64,000 bases of DNA from positions 372,001-436,000 of the forward strand of contig NZ_DAMBYD010000001.1 of assembly GCF_032051575.1 (NCBI RefSeq), written 5' to 3'. Under the pieces are notes generated by a model. The model did not search any database. It was not told the DNA's origin and worked only from the letters and a program-made list of their open reading frames with translations. Positions 52,620 to 60,639 of the stretch are shown here, one piece after another (position 1 is the first letter of the stretch; the number at the start of each line of letters is the position of its first letter). The position numbers and the translations under genes are program-made. The stretch comes from Aminipila sp032051575. GTDB taxonomy: Bacteria > Bacillota > Clostridia > Peptostreptococcales > Anaerovoracaceae.

Positions 52620-53855
52620 ATGAAAGAATTTATTATGGCCCAGCAAAATGGAAGAAGCATTCCATTAGAGGATAAAATATTTGGAATTAGTAGATTAGCG
52701 AATGAAATGATCGCTAAAAAAGGTAGAGAAGCCGTTACAAACGCTACGATTGGTGCATTGTTGGATGACCAGGGCAAATTAGTCGTTTTGTCTTCAGTGG
52801 TTGAAGTTTTAAGAAATCTAACTCCTGAAGATTATGCAGAATATGCTCCCATTGGAGGAACACCAGAATTTAAAAAATGCATAAAAGAAGCTGCTTTTGG
52901 GAAGTACAAGCCAAACTGCTTTACAGAAGCGGTTGCAACACCTGGTGGTACTGGATCAATTCGAAATACTATATCGAATTATTCTAAAATAGGAGATCAG
53001 ATTTTAACTTCAGACTGGTTCTGGGCAAACTACAGCTCTATTGCAGGAGAAATAGGCAGGACTTCTACTACTTATAGTCTGTTTGATAAAGAAGGGCATT
53101 TTAATATTACAGCTTTTAAGCAAAAAGTTGACGAACTGCTTTCAAAGCAAGAAAGCCTAGTGATAATTATAAATACACCCGCTCATAATCCAACTGGATA
53201 TTCACTTACACTTGAAGATTGGGATAAAGTGCTGGACACAGTAGAATTTGCGGCAAAGGAAGATAAGAAAGTTGCATTACTTGTTGATGTTGCATATATA
53301 GATTTTGCAGGTGATGGAGATAAATATAGAGAATTTATGCCTAAATTAGAGAATTTACCATCAAATATACTGCCAATAATCTCATATAGTGCTTCTAAGA
53401 CGTTTACTCTTTATGGGATGAGATGCGGAGCTATGATTTGCATGACACCTGTTAAAGAAATTGCAGAAGAGTTTGTGCGTGTATGTCAATTTTCTTCCAG
53501 AGCGTCATGGTCAAACTGCACCAGAGCTTCCATGGTAGTTATATCAAAGATATATGAAGATAGTAATCTTTTGACAAAGGTAAATGAAGAAAGAGAGTTT
53601 TATTGTGATTTACTTTTGAAGAGAGGAAAAGCTTTTGAAGAAGAAGCTGCTAAGGTAGGATTAGAGATTGTTCCATTCGATGCTGGGTTCTTTGCATCCA
53701 TTCCATGTGATGATCCAGATACAATTTGTAAAAAACTTCAGGAAAAAGGGATATTTGTAGTGCCACTTGCGAAGGGATTAAGAGTATCCATTGCTTCCAT
53801 AACAGAAGAAGAGTGTAGAATGCTGCCAGAAAAAATTTTAGCAGCGATGAAATAG
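52620..53855 (+). CDS. Class I/II PLP-dependent aminotransferase
   Basis: 411 residues. Fold-type I aminotransferase: GGTPEFKKCIKEAAFG, TPGGTGSIRNTISNYS, NTPAHNPTGYSLTLEDW (contacts PLP), and the PLP lysine in SYSASKTFTLYGMRCG. The substrate is not readable; aromatic or branched amino acids are possible. The N-terminus carries a few more residues before MAQQN; the first ATG (52620) has SD GAGGTGG and is kept. It is read divergently from the LytM gene. Confidence 0.88.
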   Translation: MKEFIMAQQNGRSIPLEDKIFGISRLANEMIAKKGREAVTNATIGALLDDQGKLVVLSSVVEVLRNLTPEDYAEYAPIGGTPEFKKCIKEAAFGKYKPNCFTEAVATPGGTGSIRNTISNYSKIGDQILTSDWFWANYSSIAGEIGRTSTTYSLFDKEGHFNITAFKQKVDELLSKQESLVIIINTPAHNPTGYSLTLEDWDKVLDTVEFAAKEDKKVALLVDVAYIDFAGDGDKYREFMPKLENLPSNILPIISYSASKTFTLYGMRCGAMICMTPVKEIAEEFVRVCQFSSRASWSNCTRASMVVISKIYEDSNLLTKVNEEREFYCDLLLKRGKAFEEEAAKVGLEIVPFDAGFFASIPCDDPDTICKKLQEKGIFVVPLAKGLRVSIASITEEECRMLPEKILAAMK

Positions 53856-53865
53856 AGGCGAAAAA

Positions 53866-54627
53866 ATGCGTACAATAATATGGTTTATATATTTCTGGAT
53901 TTATCTATTGGGTATTTATCCAAAACAGCGATATTTTGAAAAACGTAGAATTGCTGGAATTCCTAAAGAAGAGGATCTTCCAGAAATTAATCAAATCGTA
54001 CAAAATTGGGCAAATAGTTTATTGAAAATGGCAGGGGTAAACTGCATAGTAGAAGGCCTGGAAAATATCCCTATGGACAGGGCTGTTCTCTTTACCAGCA
54101 ATCATCAAGGAAATTTTGATATTCCTTTGATGATTACTAAATTAGGCAAAACTAATTCTATAGTGGCAAAGAACAGTATGGAGAAAGTGCCCATGATATC
54201 CAATTGGATGAAATTGTTTGACTGTTTATTTATTGACCGAGAAAATGCAAGGCAATCTTTAGGTGTTTTTGCTCAAGCAGAAAAAATTATAGGAGAGGGA
54301 CGTTCTGTTATAATTTTTCCAGAGGGAACTAGAAGCAGAGGAGACGAAGTTGGTGAGTTTAAAGAGGGGGCATTTAAAATAGCCACCAGAACAGGAGCAC
54401 CAGTTGTACCGGTAGCTATAAATGGTTCATATAAGGTAATGGAAGCCAACGGGGTATGGATTCGTCCAGCAGAGGTCAAAATAACAGTATTACCGCCGAT
54501 AGAGACGGCATCGCTGTCAAGAGAAGAAACCAAACATTTAGGAGTAAATGTTAGAAAAATGATTATGGACTGTAACAATTCACAGAACAGTAAACTTGAT
54601 AACGCGAAAATAGCAGTTAGTAATTGA
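53866..54627 (+). CDS. plsC: 1-acyl-sn-glycerol-3-phosphate acyltransferase
   Basis: 253 residues. N-terminal membrane segment, then the HX4D catalytic motif in NHQGNFDIPL and the FPEGTRSRGDEVGEF motif. Makes phosphatidic acid. Starts 10 bp after the aminotransferase gene, so read as one unit. A terminator follows. Confidence 0.93.
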   Translation: MRTIIWFIYFWIYLLGIYPKQRYFEKRRIAGIPKEEDLPEINQIVQNWANSLLKMAGVNCIVEGLENIPMDRAVLFTSNHQGNFDIPLMITKLGKTNSIVAKNSMEKVPMISNWMKLFDCLFIDRENARQSLGVFAQAEKIIGEGRSVIIFPEGTRSRGDEVGEFKEGAFKIATRTGAPVVPVAINGSYKVMEANGVWIRPAEVKITVLPPIETASLSREETKHLGVNVRKMIMDCNNSQNSKLDNAKIAVSN

Positions 54628-54633
54628 AAAATC

Positions 54634-54671
54634 AATCCTTTAGGAATTTGGGTTTCTAAAGGATTTTTTTT
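54634..54671 (+). terminator. Terminator after plsC
   Basis: AATCCTTTAG (54634-54643) with CTAAAGGATT (54656-54665), followed by TTTTTT. Confidence 0.9.
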
Positions 54672-54733
54672 GATTTGTCAAGGAACAAAGAAACATCAAT
54701 AGTAATATATTGTATTAAAAAGGAGGTCGTTGA

Positions 54734-55312
54734 ATGAGATCGGTTAAGAGGCTACAAGACACTACTATTTCATTAAACCAAACGGAGTTGGTATTTGAAT
54801 CAAGGATACTTTGGAGAAATTTGGCTAATTGGATTAGGGAGTATTTAGTAAGTGTATATGCGGGCTATGGTATTCAGGCAGAAGCAGAGAAAAAAATAAA
54901 TGCGGTTTTTTTAGAAAATAGCAATATTATTAGATTAGTATTTGGTGAACAAAATTCTGAACGATATAATATTCTTACATCGGATTTTGTCAGTATTTTA
55001 AAATCCTTAGTCGCGGCACAAATAAATGGTGATGTTAACGCAGTAAATGAATATACAAAGCAGCTGTATGAAAATGCAGATCAGAGAGCTGCTTTTGCAG
55101 AACAAATTAATCCGTTTTGGTTAGAAAGTGAATGGAAAAGTTTATTATACCAATTTATTCAAATGACAATCGAAGAATCAACAACTTTATTAAAAAAACA
55201 ATACACAAAAAATATAGTAATATATGATAGTATTTTAAAGCTCACTTCAAAAATGGGCGATTATTATTCAAAAGGAATGCTCGATTATTTGACTTATAAT
55301 AATCAGCTATGA
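54734..55312 (+). CDS. Helical protein of unknown function
   Basis: 192 residues, nearly all helical, no signal or membrane segment. The pattern LWRNLANWIREYLVSVYAG, then ENADQRAAFAEQINPFW and DYYSKGMLDYL recalls a clostridial/bacillar family of two four-helix repeats that is sometimes misnamed acetylglutamate kinase; I hold this only as a resemblance. SD AAAGGAGG. It stands alone between plsC and tRNA-Gly. Confidence 0.7.
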   Translation: MRSVKRLQDTTISLNQTELVFESRILWRNLANWIREYLVSVYAGYGIQAEAEKKINAVFLENSNIIRLVFGEQNSERYNILTSDFVSILKSLVAAQINGDVNAVNEYTKQLYENADQRAAFAEQINPFWLESEWKSLLYQFIQMTIEESTTLLKKQYTKNIVIYDSILKLTSKMGDYYSKGMLDYLTYNNQL

Positions 55313-55411
55313 CATTATAATAAATTTAAGGGATTTGGAATTTTCTTTTAATCCCTCTGATATAATTGTACAAGCTAAAAAATAGAATTCGTATATTAAG
55401 GAACATTTTAC

Positions 55412-55440
55412 TTGTAATTTTAAACTTATTTTGATAAAAT
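55412..55440 (+). promoter_or_regulatory. Candidate promoter of tRNA-Gly
   Basis: TTGTAA (55412-55417), 17 nt, TAAAAT (55435-55440), ending 27 nt before the tRNA. Confidence 0.5.
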
Positions 55441-55467
55441 ATTTATGTTAACAGGATAATCTAATAT

Positions 55468-55542
55468 GCGGAAGTGGCTCAGGGGTAGAGCATCGCCTTG
55501 CCAAGGCGAGGGTCGCGAGTTCGAATCTCGTCTTCCGCTCCA
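55468..55542 (+). tRNA. tRNA-Gly (anticodon GCC)
   Basis: 75 nt. Acceptor GCGGAAG pairs with CTTCCGC; D arm GCTC/GAGC; anticodon stem TCGCC/GGCGA with loop TTGCCAA (anticodon GCC); T arm GCGAG-TTCGAAT-CTCGT; discriminator T and encoded CCA. All stems close. Confidence 0.97.
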
Positions 55543-55570
55543 AAATATTTGTCCAAAATAGATGTTCAGA

Positions 55571-55599
55571 GGTCATGCCAAAATGGTATGGCCTTTTTT
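55571..55599 (+). terminator. Terminator after tRNA-Gly
   Basis: GGTCATGCCA (55571-55580) with TGGTATGGCC (55584-55593), two G-T pairs, then six T. Confidence 0.88.
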
Positions 55600-55719
55600 C
55601 ATACATTCGAACCAAATTTGTGCTGCAAGATTGTCCTATGTTAGTTTTGCGGCCTGCCGTTGGTCATTGTCATGAGTGTTTCAGTATTTCTGTCCAGCAC
55701 ATGTTAGTCTGATTTGGTA
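55600..55719. other. Intergenic stretch without recognised features
   Basis: About 120 bp, less A+T-rich than nearby. No supported reading frame, hairpin or repeat. No direct copy of the tRNA 3' end was seen here, so no attachment site can be called. Confidence 0.5.
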
Positions 55720-55748
55720 TTGACAAAAGGAATAATATGCACTATACT
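55720..55748 (+). promoter_or_regulatory. Strong promoter of the TetR-encapsulin cluster
   Basis: Perfect -35 TTGACA (55720-55725), 17-nt spacer, -10 TATACT (55743-55748). Confidence 0.85.
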
Positions 55749-55757
55749 GAACGTAAT

Positions 55758-55771
55758 TTGAACATGTTCAA
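55758..55771. promoter_or_regulatory. 14-bp palindrome, likely TetR operator
   Basis: TTGAACATGTTCAA is a perfect palindrome placed directly downstream of the -10, about at +3 to +16, and 17 bp before the TetR start. The site fits autorepression. Confidence 0.65.
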
Positions 55772-55787
55772 GAAAGGAGACTATATC

Positions 55788-56396
55788 ATGAATGAACAGG
55801 ATGCACGGCAATCAATTATAGACGCCGCAAAGGCCATTTTAGATGAAGAAGATGATATTGAAAAAATAACTGTGCGGCAGATAGCCAAACGCGCTGGTGT
55901 AGGCACAGGCTTAATTAACTATCATTTTAAGAGTAAAGATAATTTGTTAAGCATTGCCGTCGGAGATGTTATGTCAAAGACGATTTCAGGCTTTCTTCAA
56001 GGAAACCTTCAGCATGATTTAGACCCGGTCAGCAAACTGAAAGCGTTGATGAAAGAACTTTATATTGTAGCAGGTGATAAGGAAAAACTAATTCGGTTCC
56101 TTCTGACCCGTGAAATTATGGAGGGGAATATGCAGACTCCCTTATATCTGATTCCACTGTTAAGAGATATCTTTGGAACTAGTAAGAATGACATGCAGCT
56201 TAGAATAATAGCTTTACAAATTCTTAGTCCAATACAAGTGACTGCCTTAAATTGCTCTGCTTTTCTTATGTACAGCGGTATAAATCTGAATGACAGAGAT
56301 CAGCGAAGTTGCTTTATCGATATGCTGATAGACAATTTATTATATAAAACTATGGGTAAAGGAGAAAAAACAAATGAAAATTGTAACAATGATTAG
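55788..56396 (+). CDS. TetR/AcrR-family regulator
   Basis: 202 residues from ATG 55788 (AAAGGAG upstream); the open frame starts earlier, but those codons overlap the operator. N-terminal HTH: ITVRQIAKRAGVGTGLINYHFKSKDNLLS. The ligand-binding half has no readable specificity. It is first in the cluster with the small membrane protein, flavodoxin, encapsulin and desulfurase; a palindrome before it suggests autoregulation. Overlaps the next gene by 23 bp. Confidence 0.92.
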   Translation: MNEQDARQSIIDAAKAILDEEDDIEKITVRQIAKRAGVGTGLINYHFKSKDNLLSIAVGDVMSKTISGFLQGNLQHDLDPVSKLKALMKELYIVAGDKEKLIRFLLTREIMEGNMQTPLYLIPLLRDIFGTSKNDMQLRIIALQILSPIQVTALNCSAFLMYSGINLNDRDQRSCFIDMLIDNLLYKTMGKGEKTNENCNND

Positions 56397-56583
56397 CTCT
56401 ATCATTACCTTTCTGCTCCTACTATCAACTATGATTTGCGGCCTCTGGATGAAAGCAAATAACGTTATTGATCCAAGTTCATTCTCTTTTCATATGAATT
56501 GTGGAATTGCTTCTGTTGTTTTTTGTTTTATTACCATTGTGTTGTTGGCGGTTACTTTTCGTCAAATGAAAAAGGAAAGGTGA
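56374..56583 (+). CDS. Small two-helix membrane protein
   Basis: 69 residues. Two hydrophobic helices (residues 4-26 and about 42-62) with a short polar loop and a basic end (RQMKKER). Unrecognised. Starts inside the TetR gene and ends 4 bp before the flavodoxin gene, so clearly in the same unit. It could be a partner or anchor for the flavodoxin, which is inference. Confidence 0.7.
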   Translation: MKIVTMISSIITFLLLLSTMICGLWMKANNVIDPSSFSFHMNCGIASVVFCFITIVLLAVTFRQMKKER

Positions 56584-56587
56584 TATT

Positions 56588-57040
56588 GTGCGGATATTAA
56601 TTTTATATGCAACGAAGTCAGGCGCCAGTCAATATTGCGCAGATTTGCTGGCAAGGCAAATAAAAGGTTGTACCGTATGTGATTTATTAAAAACGGATCC
56701 AGATATTACACCTTTTGATATGATTATTATTGGTTCTGGCGTAAGAATGGGGAAATTTTACAAACCCGTACTGAACTTCATAAGAAAGAATGAAATTCTT
56801 CTGATGGAAAAGAAAATCGCATTTTATTTATGTAACGCGTATCCCGAGGCACTGCAAAAGGCCATTGAAAAAAATATACCTCAACAACTTGCCAAATCCG
56901 CCACTTGTATAAAATCTTTTGGCGGCAAGCCGCCTTTCAGAACCTCAAGTGATACCCACTGGCTCGTGGAGGAAAATGTCAATGCCTTTATTCATGCAAT
57001 CTTTGAATCCTTGGATGAGTTAAATACAAACAGAGTGTAA
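56588..57040 (+). CDS. Flavodoxin-domain protein (HemG/Flavodoxin_5 like)
   Basis: 150 residues from GTG 56588. FMN phosphate loop YATKSGASQYCADLLARQI, then DMIIIGSGVRMGKFYKPV as in flavodoxin-like protoporphyrinogen oxidases and KKIAFYLCNAYPEA. A one-FMN electron carrier or small oxidoreductase is likely. Its place before the encapsulin genes suggests redox work linked to sulfur, but no partner reductase is seen. Confidence 0.85.
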   Translation: MRILILYATKSGASQYCADLLARQIKGCTVCDLLKTDPDITPFDMIIIGSGVRMGKFYKPVLNFIRKNEILLMEKKIAFYLCNAYPEALQKAIEKNIPQQLAKSATCIKSFGGKPPFRTSSDTHWLVEENVNAFIHAIFESLDELNTNRV

Positions 57041-57108
57041 TATTATGGGTATTTTCTGGATTATTTGAAATACTATACATGAAATAAAATAATTCAAGGA
57101 GAGTAATG

Positions 57109-58053
57109 ATGTCAGATCCTATAACAAATTTAAATGCATTATCTGCAAAAGCGGCTTATCAACTTACGGACGCAGTTAAAACTCCACCGCAATTTGAATC
57201 CATAACTCCGCGATGGCTTTGCAGACTGATGGAATTTAAGGCATTAAAAACAGGTGTATTCAGGCTGAATAAGGTAGCAGAAGGAAATACACCATTGGAC
57301 ATGCTATGTAACCGAACCGGAAATCAAGATATTCCAGAAGGTTTTGTAGATTACGTCACTGAACCAAGAGAATACATTTTAAATTCAATTTCAACAATCA
57401 TTAATATAAATACCAGGGTATCTGATATTTATAATAGTCCCTATGATCAGATTCACGAACAAATCAGGTTAGCAACGGAGAGTATTCAGGAAAGACAGGA
57501 GAGTGAATTTATCAACAATAAGGAATATGGATTGCTGCATAATGTGGCAGATTCTCAACGCATTAAAACTCGTAATGGATTTCCTACACCGGACGATTTT
57601 GATGAATTAATTTCAAAAGTGTGGAAAGAACCATCGTTTTTCTTGGCCCATCCAAAAGCAATTGCTGCATTTGGAAGAGAATGTACGAAATGCGGAGTTC
57701 CCCCTGCCACTGTGAATTTATTAGATTCTCATTTTTTAACCTGGCGTGGGATTCCTATTATACCCACAGATAAGCTGTTTATTGATGATAAAAAAAATCC
57801 AAATCAGAATATGGGTAAAACCAATATTCTCCTTGTCCGAACTGGTGAAAAGAAGCAGGGCGTTATCGGTTTATATCAGACCGGTCTTCAGGGTGAGCAA
57901 TCTAAAGGACTTTCGGTACGCTTTATGGGAATTGATAACAGAGGAATTGGAATTTATCTGTTATCCCTTTACTGTTCAACCGCTGTGCTGGCGGATGATG
58001 CACTAGCTGTTTTGGAAGATGTAGAAATCGGGAATTATTATGAAAATAAGTAA
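57109..58053 (+). CDS. Family 2A encapsulin shell protein
   Basis: 314 residues, matching the SrpI-type shells. The ATG at 57109 has AAGGAG 7 nt upstream (57106 is closer and less likely). Family-like features: N-terminal arm (SDPITNLNALSAKAAYQL), TPRWLCRLMEFKALKTGVFRLN, the HK97-like helix region IREATESI-type at about 118-135 (here IRLATESIQERQESEFINN), FFLAHPKAIAAFGREC and LLDSHFLTWRGIPIIPTDKL. Family 2A shells assemble from one protein and enclose a cysteine desulfurase, and the next gene, overlapping by 14 bp, is exactly that. No extra cNMP-binding domain is present, which excludes Family 2B. Confidence 0.9.
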   Translation: MSDPITNLNALSAKAAYQLTDAVKTPPQFESITPRWLCRLMEFKALKTGVFRLNKVAEGNTPLDMLCNRTGNQDIPEGFVDYVTEPREYILNSISTIININTRVSDIYNSPYDQIHEQIRLATESIQERQESEFINNKEYGLLHNVADSQRIKTRNGFPTPDDFDELISKVWKEPSFFLAHPKAIAAFGRECTKCGVPPATVNLLDSHFLTWRGIPIIPTDKLFIDDKKNPNQNMGKTNILLVRTGEKKQGVIGLYQTGLQGEQSKGLSVRFMGIDNRGIGIYLLSLYCSTAVLADDALAVLEDVEIGNYYENK

Positions 58054-59497
58054 TACGGAATGGCTTAATAATGATACACAGATTGATAATTATCTAAAAG
58101 GTCAGAATGCAAATGATAGCATCTCTATAAAAAGGATTGAACAACTTGCTAATGAATTTTTTCCAGCATTCAAAACAAGCGCTGAAAATTCTATATCAAT
58201 ATATGAAGATAACGATAAGGTTTTTTCTGAAGTTTTATCGCAATTAAACTTATTGCCAGAAGAATGGTCTTTACCGGATTTTCGAAAAGCTTCCTATGAT
58301 ACAGAGCTGATTCGGTCTGATTTTCCAATTTTATCAGAAAAAGTTGGAGGAAAAAAACTAATTTGGCTGGATAATGCCGCAACGACCCAGAAACCTAAGT
58401 GTGTTATTGACAGACTTGCTTATTTTTATGAACACGAAAACTCTAATGTTCATAGAGGCGCACATACTATGGCAGCCCGTGCTACTGACGCGTATGAAGA
58501 ATCACGGAAAAAGGTACGCGATTTTCTGAATGCTTCTTCCGTTGCTGAAGTTGTATTCGTTAGGGGAGCAACTGAGGCAATTAACCTCATAGCACAGACA
58601 TACGGAAAAACAAATATAAAGGAAGATGATGAAGTGCTGATCTCCTGCCTTGAACATCATGCCAATATCGTTCCTTGGCAGATATTATGCTCAGAAAAAG
58701 GTGCTCATCTGCGTGTAATTCCTATTGATGAGGATGGACAGGTTGATTTAGAGGAATATAGAAGGTTACTTGGACCAAAAACCAAAATTGTATCACTTGC
58801 CCATGTATCTAATGCACTGGGCACCATTGTACCTGTTAAGCAAATGATTAAAACTGCTCACCAATTTGGAGCTAAAGTGGTAGTAGATGGAGCTCAGGCA
58901 GTATCTCATTTGAAGGTAGATGTGCAAGAACTTGATGCGGATTTTTACGTATTTTCGGGGCATAAGTTATACGGTCCAACTGGAATTGGAGTATTGTATG
59001 GCAGGCTGGATATCTTAAATGGAATGATACCCTACCATGGGGGAGGGAACATGATTCATGATGTCACTTTTGAAAAAACACAATATCAGTCTGCGCCCCA
59101 TCGATTTGAGGCCGGAACAGGAAATATAGCAGATGCAGTAGGGCTAGGTATAGCTATTGATTATATAACACAGATAGGTTTAGATACTATCTGGTCGTAT
59201 GAACATTCGTTATTAGGTTATGGAGAAAAACAAATGAAGAAAGTTCCTGGATTAAAATTAATTGGAAACGCAAAGGAAAAAACAAGCATTTTATCTTTTG
59301 TGATACAAGGCATAAACAATGAACAAATTGGTCAGGCACTTAACGCAGAGGGTATTGCTGTTCGTGCAGGGCATCACTGCGCACAACCAGTTTTAAGGAG
59401 GCTAGGATTAGAAGGTACAGTACGGCCATCACTTGGTCTGTATAACACCAAAGCTGAAATTGATAAAATGGTAGAAGTTTTAATGGGGTTGCAATAA
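58040..59497 (+). CDS. Cysteine desulfurase with N-terminal encapsulin-targeting extension
   Basis: 485 residues. Residues 1 to about 90 are an extra, polar, low-complexity-like segment (SIKRIEQLANEFFPAFKTS and DKVFSEVLSQLNLLPEEWSLP stand out). From 91 on it is a SufS-type enzyme: DNAATTQKP, HH at 206-207 over the PLP ring, GHKLYGPTG with PLP Lys309, and RAGHHCAQP with catalytic Cys447. It takes sulfur from cysteine to make alanine and a persulfide. The extension is where Family 2A cargo enzymes carry their shell-binding signal. The gene starts inside the encapsulin gene and is followed by a terminator. Confidence 0.93.
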   Translation: MKISNTEWLNNDTQIDNYLKGQNANDSISIKRIEQLANEFFPAFKTSAENSISIYEDNDKVFSEVLSQLNLLPEEWSLPDFRKASYDTELIRSDFPILSEKVGGKKLIWLDNAATTQKPKCVIDRLAYFYEHENSNVHRGAHTMAARATDAYEESRKKVRDFLNASSVAEVVFVRGATEAINLIAQTYGKTNIKEDDEVLISCLEHHANIVPWQILCSEKGAHLRVIPIDEDGQVDLEEYRRLLGPKTKIVSLAHVSNALGTIVPVKQMIKTAHQFGAKVVVDGAQAVSHLKVDVQELDADFYVFSGHKLYGPTGIGVLYGRLDILNGMIPYHGGGNMIHDVTFEKTQYQSAPHRFEAGTGNIADAVGLGIAIDYITQIGLDTIWSYEHSLLGYGEKQMKKVPGLKLIGNAKEKTSILSFVIQGINNEQIGQALNAEGIAVRAGHHCAQPVLRRLGLEGTVRPSLGLYNTKAEIDKMVEVLMGLQ

Positions 59498-59528
59498 TCT
59501 TGTTTTAAAATTTAAAATGACATAATTT

Positions 59529-59561
59529 AAAACAAACTCTCTTAGTGGGTTTGTTTTTTTA
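59529..59561 (+). terminator. Terminator of the encapsulin operon
   Basis: AAAACAAAC (59529-59537) with GTTTGTTTT (59549-59557) and further T. Confidence 0.85.
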
Positions 59562-59617
59562 CCTTTTTTTGATATACTACAAATAGTAAAAAATTAATGG
59601 GGAAGGAATTTTAGATT

Positions 59618-60385
59618 ATGCATAATGAGGATGAAGCGTCCCAAAAAATTGGCGCTATTGAAAAAACCTTACATATACTGAATGCCTTTACAGATAAACC
59701 ATATATGTATTCTGCAAAGGAATTAAGTGAGAAGTCAGGGTTCAGTAAACCTACAGTGCACCGAATATTAAATACTCTCGAGGAAGAAAATTACGTGAGA
59801 CGTAATTATGAAGGGAAATATACGATTGGGTACAGGGCATACCAGATGGGGATGGTGTATGCTAATAATATGGATATATATATGGAAATACGAAGGGTTA
59901 TTGAACATATAGCCAGTGCTACGGGGGAACAAGTTGGGTATGCAGTACTAGAAGGAACAGATGTTGTTAGTATGTACGAATCTCAAATGCAGGATTCCCG
60001 GATAAGATATATGGCAGGGGCAATTTATCCAATTAATAGCGGATGTTATGGTAAGGTGCTTATGGCTTTTTCCCATACAGATGAAGAATTGAGCGAAATA
60101 GTTCCCAATTTAGTGTTAAAATATGTATCTCCAGGAGCCATTATGGATCATCAAAAATTGTTAGAAGAGTATAGAGCAATAAAAGAACGTGGATATGGAG
60201 AAAGTGAAGATGAGTATTTAGATGGAACGGTGGGATTGGGTGTTCCAGTTTTTAAACAGGATGGAAGTCTTGCAGGATGTATAGCCTTAGGTGCTATTAA
60301 GTCTTTAAAATTCCATAATGAAAAAAAACATTATTTAGATGAAATTTTTAAGGGAGTGTCTGAATTAAAAACGATTTTGTTGTAA
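59618..60385 (+). CDS. IclR-family transcriptional regulator
   Basis: 255 residues. N-terminal winged helix-turn-helix IEKTLHILNAFTDKPYMYSAKELSEKSGFSKPTVHRIL (key centre: SGFSKPTVHRIL), C-terminal IclR effector domain with YPINSGCYGKVLMAF and GYGESEDEYLDGTVGLGVPVF. Likely controls the amidohydrolase/transporter genes downstream, whose promoter region has a matching palindrome (60563-60577). Has its own terminator. Confidence 0.93.
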   Translation: MHNEDEASQKIGAIEKTLHILNAFTDKPYMYSAKELSEKSGFSKPTVHRILNTLEEENYVRRNYEGKYTIGYRAYQMGMVYANNMDIYMEIRRVIEHIASATGEQVGYAVLEGTDVVSMYESQMQDSRIRYMAGAIYPINSGCYGKVLMAFSHTDEELSEIVPNLVLKYVSPGAIMDHQKLLEEYRAIKERGYGESEDEYLDGTVGLGVPVFKQDGSLAGCIALGAIKSLKFHNEKKHYLDEIFKGVSELKTILL

Positions 60386-60413
60386 TAAATATACACAATA
60401 ACTATATATTATT

Positions 60414-60457
60414 AAAAACTGTAGTTTAGCCAAAAGCAGCTAAACTGCAGTTTTTTT
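60414..60457 (+). terminator. Terminator after the IclR gene
   Basis: Long stem 60414-60430 with 60439-60455 (ACTGTAGTTTAGC against GCTAAACTGCAGT, one G-T pair) followed by T-run. Confidence 0.93.
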
Positions 60458-60495
60458 ATTAGTTAAAATTTTACTTCCGAATTTTCTAAAAATTG

Positions 60496-60524
60496 TTGAC
60501 CATAACAAAAAGTGGTGATATACT
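60496..60524 (+). promoter_or_regulatory. Promoter of the D-aminoacylase operon
   Basis: TTGACC (60496-60501), 17 nt, TATACT (60519-60524), about 115 bp before the start codon. Confidence 0.8.
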
Positions 60525-60543
60525 GTTGTAAAGTTTTATAAAA

Positions 60544-60577
60544 GTCCATATTGCAAAATAAGGTCCATATTATGGAC
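60544..60577. promoter_or_regulatory. Probable IclR-type operator
   Basis: A 15-bp palindrome GTCCATA-T-TATGGAC (60563-60577) and an upstream half-site GTCCATATTG (60544-60553) lie just downstream of the -10. IclR-type proteins bind such palindromes; binding here would block transcription. Confidence 0.6.
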
Positions 60578-60639
60578 TGAAAACGATAACCTGCAAGGTC
60601 TTTATAAAATGTAAATTAACTTTGAAAGTAGGAAAAACT

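Noticed and set aside
55327..55359. Terminator after the orphan helical gene
   Set aside because: AGGGATT and AATCCCT can pair, but the loop is long (about 17 nt) and there is no T-run after it.
55600..55719. Remnant of an integrase or attachment site next to tRNA-Gly
   Set aside because: A short reverse frame around 55660-55700 looks vaguely coding, but it has no start or motif, and no direct repeat of the tRNA end was found near 55543-59600. Recent integration cannot be supported.
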